From assembly GCA_028870845.1 (NCBI GenBank), contig JAGWOR010000005.1, positions 19,079 to 83,078 on the forward strand: a stretch of DNA of 64,000 nucleotides, written 5' to 3'. The notes beneath the pieces are model-generated. The model was not told the DNA's origin and did not search any database. It was given only the letters and a program-made list of their open reading frames with translations. Origin of the DNA: Gammaproteobacteria bacterium (lineage in GTDB: Bacteria > Pseudomonadota > Gammaproteobacteria > Natronospirales > REEB76). Below are positions 40,935 to 49,719 of the stretch, in pieces. A program made the translations under genes and the position numbers. The first letter of the stretch is position 1. Each line of letters begins with the position of its first letter.

Positions 40935-40941
40935 GATGCAA

Positions 40942-41334
40942 TCACTTGGCGATCGGTACCGGACGGCGGTTGGCACCAACCCGCACGTAGGTCATTTGGG
41001 CCGTGGCCACCTTGACGCAAGTCTCGTGTTCCCCGTCGCTGCGCTGCGAAAACACCGTGACATCGATGCTGATGGACGTGTTGCCGATGCGCGCGATATC
41101 GGTGTAGAAGCTGACCACGTCGCCGACATATACCGGGCTTGCAAACACGAACTCATTGACGGCCACGGTAACCACCCGTCCGCCGGCACGCCGGAATGCG
41201 ATGATGGCTCCGGCCATGTCGGCATGCGACATGATCCAGCCACCGAAGATGTCACCCAGGCCGTTGGTGTCCTTGGGCATGGCGAGGGTGCGTACCGCCG
41301 CCTCGTGATCCTTGGGCATGGTTTCGTATTTCAT
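40942..41334 (-). CDS. Acyl-CoA thioesterase, YciA-like hotdog fold
   Basis: 130 residues. MPKDTNGLGDIFGGWIMSHADMAGAI is the YciA signature with the catalytic Asp; VTVAVNEFVFASPVYVGD and the TCVKVATAQMTYV strand follow. Hydrolyses acyl-CoA to free acid and CoA. Overlaps the fatty-acid oxidation gene upstream by four bases, suggesting joint control of acyl-CoA levels. Confidence 0.9.
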   Translation of the reverse strand: MKYETMPKDHEAAVRTLAMPKDTNGLGDIFGGWIMSHADMAGAIIAFRRAGGRVVTVAVNEFVFASPVYVGDVVSFYTDIARIGNTSISIDVTVFSQRSDGEHETCVKVATAQMTYVRVGANRRPVPIAK

Positions 41335-43376
41335 GCTTTGGGCTCCTTGAGGGTTTGTGCATTCCAGCCTGCGTCGGGCGCAAAGCGTGGTCCATGCGCA
41401 GCCTGCAGCTTTTGCAGCCGCGCCTTGAGATCATCGACGCCGCTGGCACGGATATAGTTGATCGGGCCGCCGCGGAAAGGCGCGAAACCGGTGCCAAAGA
41501 TCACGCCGGCATCCAGCAGATCGGCATCCTCCACGATGCGCTCGCGCAGTACCGCCACCGCTTCATTGATCATCGGCAGTATCAGCCGGTCCTGCAGGTC
41601 GGCGGGCATCCGCTGTGCCCGGTTTTTGTCCTTCAGCGGCTTGCCGTCCTGGTACTTATAAAATCCCTCGCCGGTTTTACGCCCGAGCTTTTTCTCGGCC
41701 ACCAGCTTGACGAGGCTTTCGGGAATCTGTTTGTTGAATTCCTTGGCGAACACCTGGGCCACCGACAGCGACACGTCCAGGCCCACGGTGTCGGTTAGTT
41801 CCACCGGCCCCATGGGCATGCCGAAGTCCAGGGCCGCCTGATCGATGGCCTCCAGCGGCACGCCTTCATCGGCAGCCAGCATGGCTTCCATCAGGTATGG
41901 CATGAGGATGCGGTTCACCAGGAAACCTGGGGAGCTTTTCACCGGCACCGCCAGCTTGTCGATCTGCCGGGTAAATGACAGGCACTTGGCGACTTCCTCC
42001 CCGGAGGTGTCCGGCGCATGGATGACTTCCACCAGCGGCATCTTCGCCACCGGGTTGAAGAAATGCAGCCCCACCAGTCGCTGCGGATTTTTTAAAACCG
42101 TGCGCAGGGTTTCCAGCCGGATGCTGGAAGTGTTGGTGGCCAGGATGGCGTCGGCTTTCATCACGGCATCCAGCGTCTTGTACAAGGACTGCTTGGCTTC
42201 GGCATTTTCAAAGATGGCCTCGATAACCACATCTGCGTCCCTGGCGCCGCTGCCGGCGATATCCATCTGCAGCCGCTTGGCCGCGCTTGTCACGGCGGTG
42301 CCCCGGAGATATTTTGCAAACAGCTTTTGTGCGCGCAGCAGCGCCGGCTGCACGTATTTTTCCTCGCGATCCTGCAGGGTCACACGGTATCCGCGCAACG
42401 CGCACCAGGCGGCAATATCTCCGCCCATGGTGCCGGCGCCCACCACGTGCACGTGTTTCAGCACCAGATCGGATTTCTTGCCGAGGGACTTGAGCCGGTC
42501 CTGCAACAGGAACACCCGCACCAGATTGCGGGCGGTATCGTGCACCATGAGGCGCGCGATGGAATGCGCCTCCTGGACGAACATCTCATCGCTGCCGGCG
42601 TAGCGTTTCCACAAATCGATGATGGCGTAGGGCGCCGGGTAATGATCGCGGCGCACCTTGGCGGCCACCTGTTTGGTGAGCATGCCGGCCACCAGCGGCC
42701 GCAGCAATGGATTGGCCAGCAGTTTCTGCAGAAACGGCGCGGTTTTCCCGGGTGCATGTTTCAGCAGCAGACTGCGCGCGGCCTGCCTGGCCCGATCGCT
42801 GCTCACCAGACGGTCCAGCAGGCCGATTCGTAGCGCCTCCCTGCCGCGGACGCTGCGGCCGGTGAGCATGAAGCCCATGGCGGGCAGCACGCCTACCAGG
42901 CGGGTGGAGCGCACGGTGCCGCCGAAGCCCGGATGAATGCCGAGCTTGACTTCCGGGAGTCCCAGGCTCAGCCGCTCGTCGTCGATGCCCACACGATAAC
43001 TGCAGGCCAGCGCCAGTTCCAATCCGCCGCCCAGGCAAAAACCGTTGATCAGCGCCACGCTCGGACAGGCCAGGCGCTCAAGCTGTTCCAGCACCAGCTG
43101 GCCGCGGCGGATCATCTGGAAGGCGTCTTCCGGGGTTTTCAGCGATGTGAATTCCTTGATGTCGGCGCCCGCAATGAAGCCGCTGGACTTGGCCGAATAC
43201 ACCACCAGGCCCTTGGGCGGCCGGGCGACCAGCTGCTTGAGATGCTCACCGAGCTCCACCATGACCTGGTCCGAAAGGACATTGGCGCTGGCACCCGCTT
43301 TATCAAAGCCGAGCCAGGCAATCCCATCGGAGTCGTATTCAATGCGCAGATTGCTTTGGGCAGTGCTGGATTCCAT
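41331..43376 (-). CDS. Enoyl-CoA hydratase / 3-hydroxyacyl-CoA dehydrogenase (FadB/FadJ-like)
   Basis: 681-residue bifunctional beta-oxidation enzyme. N-terminal crotonase domain: SGFIAGADIKEF, oxyanion-hole segment INGFCLGGGLELALACSYR, GLPEVKLGIHPGFGG (catalytic Glu). Then the NAD-binding domain VVGAGTMGGDIAAWCALRG with ATNTSSIRLE and VGLHFFNPVAKMPLVEV, and two dehydrogenase C-terminal domains (MPMGPVELTDTVGLD, GEGFYKY). No thiolase gene adjoins it. Follows the 43484 gene on the minus strand after about 107 bases. Confidence 0.93.
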   Translation of the reverse strand: MESSTAQSNLRIEYDSDGIAWLGFDKAGASANVLSDQVMVELGEHLKQLVARPPKGLVVYSAKSSGFIAGADIKEFTSLKTPEDAFQMIRRGQLVLEQLERLACPSVALINGFCLGGGLELALACSYRVGIDDERLSLGLPEVKLGIHPGFGGTVRSTRLVGVLPAMGFMLTGRSVRGREALRIGLLDRLVSSDRARQAARSLLLKHAPGKTAPFLQKLLANPLLRPLVAGMLTKQVAAKVRRDHYPAPYAIIDLWKRYAGSDEMFVQEAHSIARLMVHDTARNLVRVFLLQDRLKSLGKKSDLVLKHVHVVGAGTMGGDIAAWCALRGYRVTLQDREEKYVQPALLRAQKLFAKYLRGTAVTSAAKRLQMDIAGSGARDADVVIEAIFENAEAKQSLYKTLDAVMKADAILATNTSSIRLETLRTVLKNPQRLVGLHFFNPVAKMPLVEVIHAPDTSGEEVAKCLSFTRQIDKLAVPVKSSPGFLVNRILMPYLMEAMLAADEGVPLEAIDQAALDFGMPMGPVELTDTVGLDVSLSVAQVFAKEFNKQIPESLVKLVAEKKLGRKTGEGFYKYQDGKPLKDKNRAQRMPADLQDRLILPMINEAVAVLRERIVEDADLLDAGVIFGTGFAPFRGGPINYIRASGVDDLKARLQKLQAAHGPRFAPDAGWNAQTLKEPKA

Positions 43377-43483
43377 GCAAATACTCCACCTTGAATTAAG
43401 GGCCCCGAGCCGGGGTGTCAGGTCATGAGACCGGAAGGCGCGCTAATCATAGGAAGGCGGGCCATCCGCCGCAACCATTTTGG

Positions 43484-44176
43484 TCAAGTGAATGTGGGGT
43501 TCTGGTGTTTGCCAAAACCGGGGAAACGCGTGCCGGCGGGCACCTGCAGCAAACGCCGGCGGATTTCCCCGTCCATCAGCGACATGGCCTGAAAGCGCAC
43601 CTCATCCATGCTGGTTTGTATGCCGCCCAGCGTACGTTCGATGAAACCGCGGTTGCCGCGCTGGCGCAAACCCGAGGCCTTCTGATAGACATGAAACCAA
43701 TCACCGTCCACGGCATCCCCATACTGCTGCCCGGCGTATTCCCGCAGCACCGAGATGCGCAGCTGATTGGCATATATATAGGTGTGTGCTTGCTCGTCAG
43801 TCTGCAGTATTTCCGGATGTTGCCGGCGCAGAACTGCGCGACTGTCGGCGGAAAAATTGAGTATTTCAACGTTCAGCCGGTGGCGGTCAAGGCTGTCCAT
43901 GAGTTCCACACGCAGCACCCGCATTGGTTGCGCTTCCTTGCCAAGCCTGCGCTCCAGTTCCAGCAGGCTTTGGTGCACCGATTCACGCACACTTTCATCC
44001 AGTGGAGCCGCCATATCCACGCGGCCGGCGCTGTCGGCAGCCTGCCACCAGCCGTGCCAGGTTTCCTCCATGCTGACTTGCTGGCGCCGTCGTGATCCGG
44101 CCAGCAGCATAGATGCCGACAGTGCAGTGATCCCGGCTATTGCCAGCAGCACGCCGGTGATCACCAGCCAGCTCAT
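43484..44176 (-). CDS. Hypothetical protein with N-terminal membrane anchor
   Basis: 230 residues. One hydrophobic N-terminal helix (WLVITGVLLAIAGITALSASMLLA), then a soluble, charged region. Segments such as ESVHQSLLELERRLGKEAQPMRVLRVEL and DGDWFHVYQKASGLRQRGNRGF are visible, but I recognise no family. Starts four bases inside the end of the EEP-family gene upstream, so the two are probably coupled. Confidence 0.7.
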   Translation of the reverse strand: MSWLVITGVLLAIAGITALSASMLLAGSRRRQQVSMEETWHGWWQAADSAGRVDMAAPLDESVRESVHQSLLELERRLGKEAQPMRVLRVELMDSLDRHRLNVEILNFSADSRAVLRRQHPEILQTDEQAHTYIYANQLRISVLREYAGQQYGDAVDGDWFHVYQKASGLRQRGNRGFIERTLGGIQTSMDEVRFQAMSLMDGEIRRRLLQVPAGTRFPGFGKHQNPTFT

Positions 44177-44919
44177 GACTTGCGCATGACCTTGAAATCG
44201 CAGACCAACGGCAGATGATCCGAGTACTGAACCCGCGGCATTTCAAAGTGCGTGACCTGGATTTGCGGGCCATACAGGATGAAATCCAGCTGGCGGGCGG
44301 GTCGGTGGCTGGGCCAGGACGGCAGATTGTGGATATTGGCGCTATGCAGGCCCGCAGCAGCCGCAAACAGGTCGATTTCATAGCTGCCCCACAGGGTATT
44401 GAAATCTCCGGCTACGATCACCGGTTTGATGGCGCTGCGCACCAGCGAGACCAGGTGATGCATCTGATACTGCCGGTGGCGGTACTTGAGTGACAGGTGC
44501 ACCAGGAACAGGCATATTTCATCCAGTTCCAGTTCCATGATCAGCCGCTTGATCCCCAACTCAAAATAATGCACCCGCTGCACGGCATCGGGCCTGTTGG
44601 TGACGAAAGCGTTACCTTGTTTGCGGACGATGGGCAAACGCTGATTGATGGAGGTCAATGCATATTTGCTCTGCGAGGTTGAAGTTTGCCCCAGGGCGGC
44701 GGCCACGGCTTCCGCCTGATTCACAGTTCCAGAGCGCACCGAGCCCATATCCACTTCGATGAGCCCGACGATATCGGGCGTGACCGAACGGATGAATTCC
44801 ACGATTTTCTGGAAGTTGCGCGTGGTGCCGCGCATGTAACCGCCCACGCCGGGCAGGGGGAAATGGAATCTCGGGCCGTGGCCGGTGCCATAGCGAATGT
44901 TGTACAGCAATAAACGCAT
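44173..44919 (-). CDS. Endonuclease/exonuclease/phosphatase-family protein
   Basis: 248 residues with all main EEP motifs: LLLYNIRYG at the start, DIVGLIEVDMGS (metal-binding Glu), VIVAGDFNTLWGS, RQLDFILYG and YSDHLPLVCDF. Metal-dependent hydrolase of DNA, RNA, phosphoinositide or phosphodiester type; the substrate cannot be told. No signal peptide. Coupled with the membrane-anchored hypothetical gene downstream. Divergent from the GST gene. Confidence 0.85.
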   Translation of the reverse strand: MRLLLYNIRYGTGHGPRFHFPLPGVGGYMRGTTRNFQKIVEFIRSVTPDIVGLIEVDMGSVRSGTVNQAEAVAAALGQTSTSQSKYALTSINQRLPIVRKQGNAFVTNRPDAVQRVHYFELGIKRLIMELELDEICLFLVHLSLKYRHRQYQMHHLVSLVRSAIKPVIVAGDFNTLWGSYEIDLFAAAAGLHSANIHNLPSWPSHRPARQLDFILYGPQIQVTHFEMPRVQYSDHLPLVCDFKVMRKS

Positions 44920-45153
44920 TGGTTTTTATGGCCGGCGTCGTATTCTAAACGGCTGATTCAGCCACATAATATACCAGTGAGCTCAGTTGCCGCAGATGCT
45001 TTGCACATGACAAGCCGCGGCTGCCTCGCAGCTTGCACCGCGCCGTCAGCGGGCGATCCTGATTCCCATTCGCAAGCAAGCGCGCGTTGCCACAGGCGGC
45101 CGCACGCATGCAGATGCAACTTTCAGTCCCAAATGAGGTCACAGAACACCATC

Positions 45154-45852
45154 ATGGACAAAAACCTGGAACTCTATTACTGGCCGACGCCCAACGGCCA
45201 CAAAATCGCAATATTCCTGGAGGAAACCGGCCTGCCGTACCACGTGCATCCGCTGGACATCGGCAAGGGCGAGCAATTCAAGCCGGAATTTCTCCGCATC
45301 AGTCCCAACAATAAAATCCCGGCGTTGCTGGATCCGCAAGGGCCGGATGGAAAACCATTGTCGCTGTTCGAATCCGGGGCTATCCTGCTGTACCTGGCGG
45401 AAAAAACCGGTCAGTTCTTAGAGCATGACGCGCGCGGCCGCTATCAAACATTGCAATGGCTGTTTTTCCAGGTCGCCAGCCTGGGGCCGATGCTGGGGCA
45501 GGTGCATCATTTCCGGTGCTATGCCCAGGAAAAGATCGACTACGCCATCGACCGCTACACCAATGAAGCCGCACGCCTGTACCATGTCATGGACAAGCAG
45601 CTGAGCAAGCTTGAACACTTCAGCGGTGCATACTCCATCGCCGACATGGCCATCTACCCATGGATCAGGTTCCATGAACGGCAAGGCCAGAAGCTCGGGG
45701 AATTTCCGCACCTCAAACGCTGGTTCGATTCCGTGGCGGCGCGACCCGCGGTGCAACGCGGAATTGCGCTGCTCAAGGAGGTGCGCGGGGAAACCATGTC
45801 GGCGAATGAAAAGGAGATTCTGTTCGGTAAAACCCAGTATCAGAGGCGCTGA
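45154..45852 (+). CDS. Glutathione S-transferase, YghU/YfcG-like
   Basis: 232 residues. Thioredoxin-fold N-domain: LYYWPTPNGHKIAIFLEETGLPY, NNKIPALLDPQGPDGKPLSLFESGAILLYL; helical C-domain: SIADMAIYPWIRFHE. The TPNGHK active-site loop and PQGPDG are those of the Nu-class disulfide-bond reductases. ATG 45154 is chosen for its match; the frame runs open upstream. It converges with the DUF2064 gene, overlapping by 13 bases at the 3' ends. Confidence 0.9.
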   Translation: MDKNLELYYWPTPNGHKIAIFLEETGLPYHVHPLDIGKGEQFKPEFLRISPNNKIPALLDPQGPDGKPLSLFESGAILLYLAEKTGQFLEHDARGRYQTLQWLFFQVASLGPMLGQVHHFRCYAQEKIDYAIDRYTNEAARLYHVMDKQLSKLEHFSGAYSIADMAIYPWIRFHERQGQKLGEFPHLKRWFDSVAARPAVQRGIALLKEVRGETMSANEKEILFGKTQYQRR

Positions 45853-46490
45853 GCCTGCGGCGGGTCAGACATGGCTTCGGTGATCAGACGCCAGCGCTGA
45901 TAACCTGCTGGAGTCTGGACATCCCAAAGCGCCGCCAGGGACTGATATCGCCAGCCCAGCTGTCTCATCCGCGATTGGGTTTCGTTCAGCACCAAAGGCG
46001 TGCCCCAGGGTAGGCCGTCAAACAAGCCTTCATGCGCCTGCCGCAGGCCCAGCAAGACATAACCGCCATCTTCGGATGGCCCCAGCACCGCATCACAGTC
46101 ACGTGCCAGATCCGCGGCGGCTTCCTGCAAGTAATACGCCGGCATCACCGGACAGTCGGTACCTACCATCAATACAGAGTCCGCGGTCAGCAGCGCGGCT
46201 GATGCGCTGGTATGCAGCCGGGCGCCCAAATCACCCGGCGGTTGCGCGCTCAAGCGCACCGGATATTTTTTCATGATCTTGCCGAAAAATGGATGCGACT
46301 CATCGGGTTCGCAATAGAGTTCCACCGGCCCGACTGAAGCCTCCAATGCAGTCATGACCGCCTGCAGGATCATTTCCTCCTGGAAATGCACGGTATCCAT
46401 TTCTCCCAGATGCGGGATCAGACGGGTTTTGGCGAAGCCGGGGATCGGCGCCTTGCACAACAAAGCAACCGCGCAGGGTGTGCGTTGCAT
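45840..46490 (-). CDS. TIGR04282/DUF2064-family putative glycosyltransferase
   Basis: 216 residues with a nucleotidyl-diphospho-sugar transferase-like fold: LLCKAPIPGFAKTRLIP at the start, GDLGARLHTS, VLMVGTDCPVMPAYYL and VLGPSEDGGYVLLGL. Function of the family is not settled; members often sit near lipid or arsenosugar genes. Placed three bases after the DUF1499 gene on the same strand, probably co-transcribed. Confidence 0.82.
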   Translation of the reverse strand: MQRTPCAVALLCKAPIPGFAKTRLIPHLGEMDTVHFQEEMILQAVMTALEASVGPVELYCEPDESHPFFGKIMKKYPVRLSAQPPGDLGARLHTSASAALLTADSVLMVGTDCPVMPAYYLQEAAADLARDCDAVLGPSEDGGYVLLGLRQAHEGLFDGLPWGTPLVLNETQSRMRQLGWRYQSLAALWDVQTPAGYQRWRLITEAMSDPPQAQRL

Positions 46491-46493
46491 TGG

Positions 46494-47291
46494 TCAGTGC
46501 CGCTCCGTAGTGTGCATTCCGAGTTGTTTGTATAGCGCGGTTCTGAAAACGCGGATCAAATGCGCGTCATAGCCGGCATCGCTGTGCCCCTGTCGTGATT
46601 CCGAACGTATATCCAGGCGGGTGGTCGTGCCCGAGCCGCGAATTCTGATCACCACGTCGTAGCTTATCCCAAACCAGCGGCTGGTGCTGGTGGCCTCAAT
46701 GATCCCGGTCATGGGGTCGTTGGAATCCAGCTTCCAGCCAAGCGCCTGCACGGTTCTAAGCGCGGCCGGGTACACGATCGTCCATGCCTGCGCTAAGACC
46801 AGCGGGCGAATATCGGGATACGCCTGTGCCTGCAGGGCCGCCACTTCGGAACCTCCGTAGGTTGCGGAATTGGCAGAGCCATGTCTTGCGGCCAGAACCC
46901 CGGCTTCGAACGCAGGCGGAGTGGCGGTGTCCGTGCTAATGTCATGAATGGCGGGCAAGTGTGCGATGTTCGACAGCCAGGCGTAGGGAATGCCGGCAGC
47001 AAGTATCCCGAGTACCAGACCGGCTGCCAGGCCGGCCATGTATCTCGCATGCCTGCCCAGCACCGCCAGGATCAGCCCCGCCAGGCTGAAAACCATGGCA
47101 AGCACACCGCAAAACGCAGCATAGCGGATGATGCGTACCGCAAGATCGAAGCCCAACAAACCGAAACGGCACAGCGGCCCGGGAAGGGCCACGCCTAATA
47201 TGGCCAGGGCGCCGGAGGCCGCGCCCGACATCAGCAGCAATGCTGTCAAACGTTGGGAAACCGGTTGTTCGCCAGCGGATCTCGGATTCAT
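46494..47291 (-). CDS. DUF1499-family membrane protein
   Basis: 265 residues. N-terminal part with about three hydrophobic helices (ALLLMSGAASGALAILGVAL, AAFCGVLAMVFSLAGLILAVLG and AGLAAGLVLGILAAGIPYAWL), then a periplasmic DUF1499-like domain: AYPDIRPLVL, WKLDSNDPMTGIIEATSTSRWFG, DVVIRIRGSGTTTRLDIRS. Function unknown. Divergent from the S9 peptidase with a 243-base intergenic region. Confidence 0.82.
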   Translation of the reverse strand: MNPRSAGEQPVSQRLTALLLMSGAASGALAILGVALPGPLCRFGLLGFDLAVRIIRYAAFCGVLAMVFSLAGLILAVLGRHARYMAGLAAGLVLGILAAGIPYAWLSNIAHLPAIHDISTDTATPPAFEAGVLAARHGSANSATYGGSEVAALQAQAYPDIRPLVLAQAWTIVYPAALRTVQALGWKLDSNDPMTGIIEATSTSRWFGISYDVVIRIRGSGTTTRLDIRSESRQGHSDAGYDAHLIRVFRTALYKQLGMHTTERH

Positions 47292-47534
47292 GGCAGCCTT
47301 CGTCGGTGTGTTCAGGCGGGATTTATTGTCTCCCGGTCACTACTGCTGGTCTAAAGAATACGACAAAACCGCTGGCAGCATGCGCGAATCGCGCATCGAT
47401 GCATTAGGGATGTTCCCGGGTCGGCGGCAGCCGGGACCGGCTGGCGCTGGCTACGCCGCTACCAGCGCGCGATAATACTGTACACGGTTTAGCTAGATTC
47501 AATGTTCCCAGCGTGCCTCATCGAGGAGCACCCC

Positions 47535-49682
47535 ATGCCGCCTTCGAAAATCCGGATTAGCGTGTTATGTCTTGTTACCCTGTGTTGCGCAGCCGTGCTT
47601 ACGCCGGTGTCTGCGCAAACCAATGAACATGACTTCACCATGGCCCAGGTACTAGGCTATCCATATCCCTCACACATGGTTTCCTCGCCAAACGGCGATG
47701 CATTCGCCTGGGTGATGAACATTCGCGGTGTGCGCAACATCTGGGTGGCACAGGCTCCGGGTTACCAGCCGCGTCTGCTGACACGCTATTCGCAGGACAG
47801 CGGCCAGGAGCTGTCCAACCTGCGCTTCTCACAGGACGGTAAATTTCTGGTGTATGTGCGCGGCGGCGACCATGATGCAAATTGGCCGGAGGCCTTGCAG
47901 CCGGATCCGGATTCCAGCCCCATCGAACCGCACATGCAGGTATGGGCGGTATCGCTGACCACCGGCGAACCGCATGTACTTGGCGACGGCGACACTCCGG
48001 CCATTACCCCTGACGGACAACGCGTGGCTTTCATCCACTGGCCGGAACACAGCGTCTGGTGGGCGCCCATCGACGGCAGCCAGAAAGCCGAACGCTTGTT
48101 TTTTGACCGCGGAAAAGATTCCGACCTGCAGTGGTCACCGGACGGCAAGGCGCTGGCGTTTGTCTCCGACCGTGGCGATCATGGCTTCATCGGCGTGTAC
48201 CGTGATGACAACACGCCCATCGAGTATCTCGCGCCATCCACCTCCAGGGACCTGGAACCGCGCTGGTCCCCCAATGGCAAGCGCATTGCATTCGCACGCG
48301 TTCCTGGCGATGGCGGACCGCCTCAATCACCCCTGGAATGGCCTCTCGTGCCATGGTCGATCTGGGTGGCGGAGGTGAAGTCCGGAGCCGGCAGGCGCAT
48401 ATGGCAGAGCCCTGACACGCAGCGCGGATCGTTCCCGGTGTGGAGCGACGTGGATCTGCGTTGGGTGGAAGGCGACCAGCTGGCGTTCATCTCCGCGATG
48501 GATAACTGGCCGCACCTGTACGTGGTGCCAGCCAATGGCGGGGATGCAAGGCTGCTGACCCCGGGAAATTTTATGCTTGAGGATGTGACAATCACGCCCG
48601 ATCTCAAGACCCTGATCTACTCGGCGAACACAGGCGACACCCGGGGTGACAACGACCGACGTCATCTGTTCGAGGTTGCGGTCACGGGAGGAACACCCAT
48701 AGCTTTGACCAGCGGCGACCACAGCCAGTGGAGCCCGGTGGTTACACACGCAGGCAAAGTCCTGGCCTTCGTGGACGCGGGGCCACGCCAGCCGCCGCTG
48801 GTGATGCAGGGCAATTTGCATGCCGGACACTGGCATGCCGTGGACAAGGACCAGGTGCCGGATAATTTTCCCACTGCAGATTTGGTAATTCCCACACTGG
48901 TCAATTTCCGCGCCAGTGACGGCTGGAATATCCAGGGTCAGCTGTTCGAAAAGCCGGGCGCTGGCGCCAAAAAGCCCGGCATCATCTTCGTGCACGGCGG
49001 CCCACCGCGGCAAATGCTGCTTACCTGGCACAACATGGATTACTACAGCAATTCCTACGCGGTGAACCAGTACCTGGCCAACCACGGTTTTATCGTACTC
49101 TCCGTCAATTACCGGCTCAGCATCGGTTACGGTCATGACTTCAATTACCCGGCGCACTGGGGTCCCACCGGTGCGGCGGAATACAAGGACGTGCTGGCCG
49201 GCGCCCGTTACCTGCAAAAGGATCCTGAAGTCGATGCCAAACGAATCGGCATCTGGGGCGGCTCTTACGGCGGATACCTGACAGCCCTGGGGTTGGCCCG
49301 CAACTCGGATATCTTCAAGGCCGGCGTGGATTTCCATGGCGTGCACGACTGGTCGATGTTTGCCGACGACTGGTTTGGAAAACCCCTACAGCGCTACCAG
49401 ATGCCGGACATGAAAGCCCTCATGAAGGTGTTCTGGGAATCCTCGCCGGATGCGGATATTGCCAAATGGAAGTCTCCGGTGCTGCTGATCCAGGGTGATG
49501 ACGACCGCAATGTGCATTTCCACCAGATGGTAGACCTGGTGCGGCGCCTGCAACTCGCACACCTTCCGTACCAGGAAATGGTGATCCCCAATGAAATCCA
49601 TGGGTTCCTGCGCTATCACTCCTGGCTGGAGGCCGACCAGGCAACCGCGGAATTCTTTACGCGCCAATTCCTCAAGCATTAA
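47535..49682 (+). CDS. Secreted S9-family prolyl oligopeptidase-like peptidase
   Basis: 715 residues. Signal peptide at the N-terminus (VLCLVTLCCAAVLTPVSA), then beta-propeller PD40/TolB-like repeats (SPDGKALAFVSDRG, SPNGKRIAFARV), and an alpha/beta-hydrolase domain with catalytic serine in GIWGGSYGGYL (Ser577), Asp in GDDDRNV and His in NEIHGF. The prolyl-oligopeptidase oxyanion motif FVHGGPPRQM is present. Acts on peptides in the periplasm or outside. GAGGAG precedes ATG 47535. The DadA-like gene follows after about 37 bases. Confidence 0.92.
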   Translation: MPPSKIRISVLCLVTLCCAAVLTPVSAQTNEHDFTMAQVLGYPYPSHMVSSPNGDAFAWVMNIRGVRNIWVAQAPGYQPRLLTRYSQDSGQELSNLRFSQDGKFLVYVRGGDHDANWPEALQPDPDSSPIEPHMQVWAVSLTTGEPHVLGDGDTPAITPDGQRVAFIHWPEHSVWWAPIDGSQKAERLFFDRGKDSDLQWSPDGKALAFVSDRGDHGFIGVYRDDNTPIEYLAPSTSRDLEPRWSPNGKRIAFARVPGDGGPPQSPLEWPLVPWSIWVAEVKSGAGRRIWQSPDTQRGSFPVWSDVDLRWVEGDQLAFISAMDNWPHLYVVPANGGDARLLTPGNFMLEDVTITPDLKTLIYSANTGDTRGDNDRRHLFEVAVTGGTPIALTSGDHSQWSPVVTHAGKVLAFVDAGPRQPPLVMQGNLHAGHWHAVDKDQVPDNFPTADLVIPTLVNFRASDGWNIQGQLFEKPGAGAKKPGIIFVHGGPPRQMLLTWHNMDYYSNSYAVNQYLANHGFIVLSVNYRLSIGYGHDFNYPAHWGPTGAAEYKDVLAGARYLQKDPEVDAKRIGIWGGSYGGYLTALGLARNSDIFKAGVDFHGVHDWSMFADDWFGKPLQRYQMPDMKALMKVFWESSPDADIAKWKSPVLLIQGDDDRNVHFHQMVDLVRRLQLAHLPYQEMVIPNEIHGFLRYHSWLEADQATAEFFTRQFLKH

Positions 49683-49719
49683 AGCTTAAGCCGAGCGGAT
49701 TGCGCGGATCACAGAGCCC

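Noticed and set aside
48327..49346. 339-codon frame opposite the S9 peptidase
   Set aside because: The plus-strand gene has a signal peptide and a catalytic triad; the reverse product has no recognisable domain.
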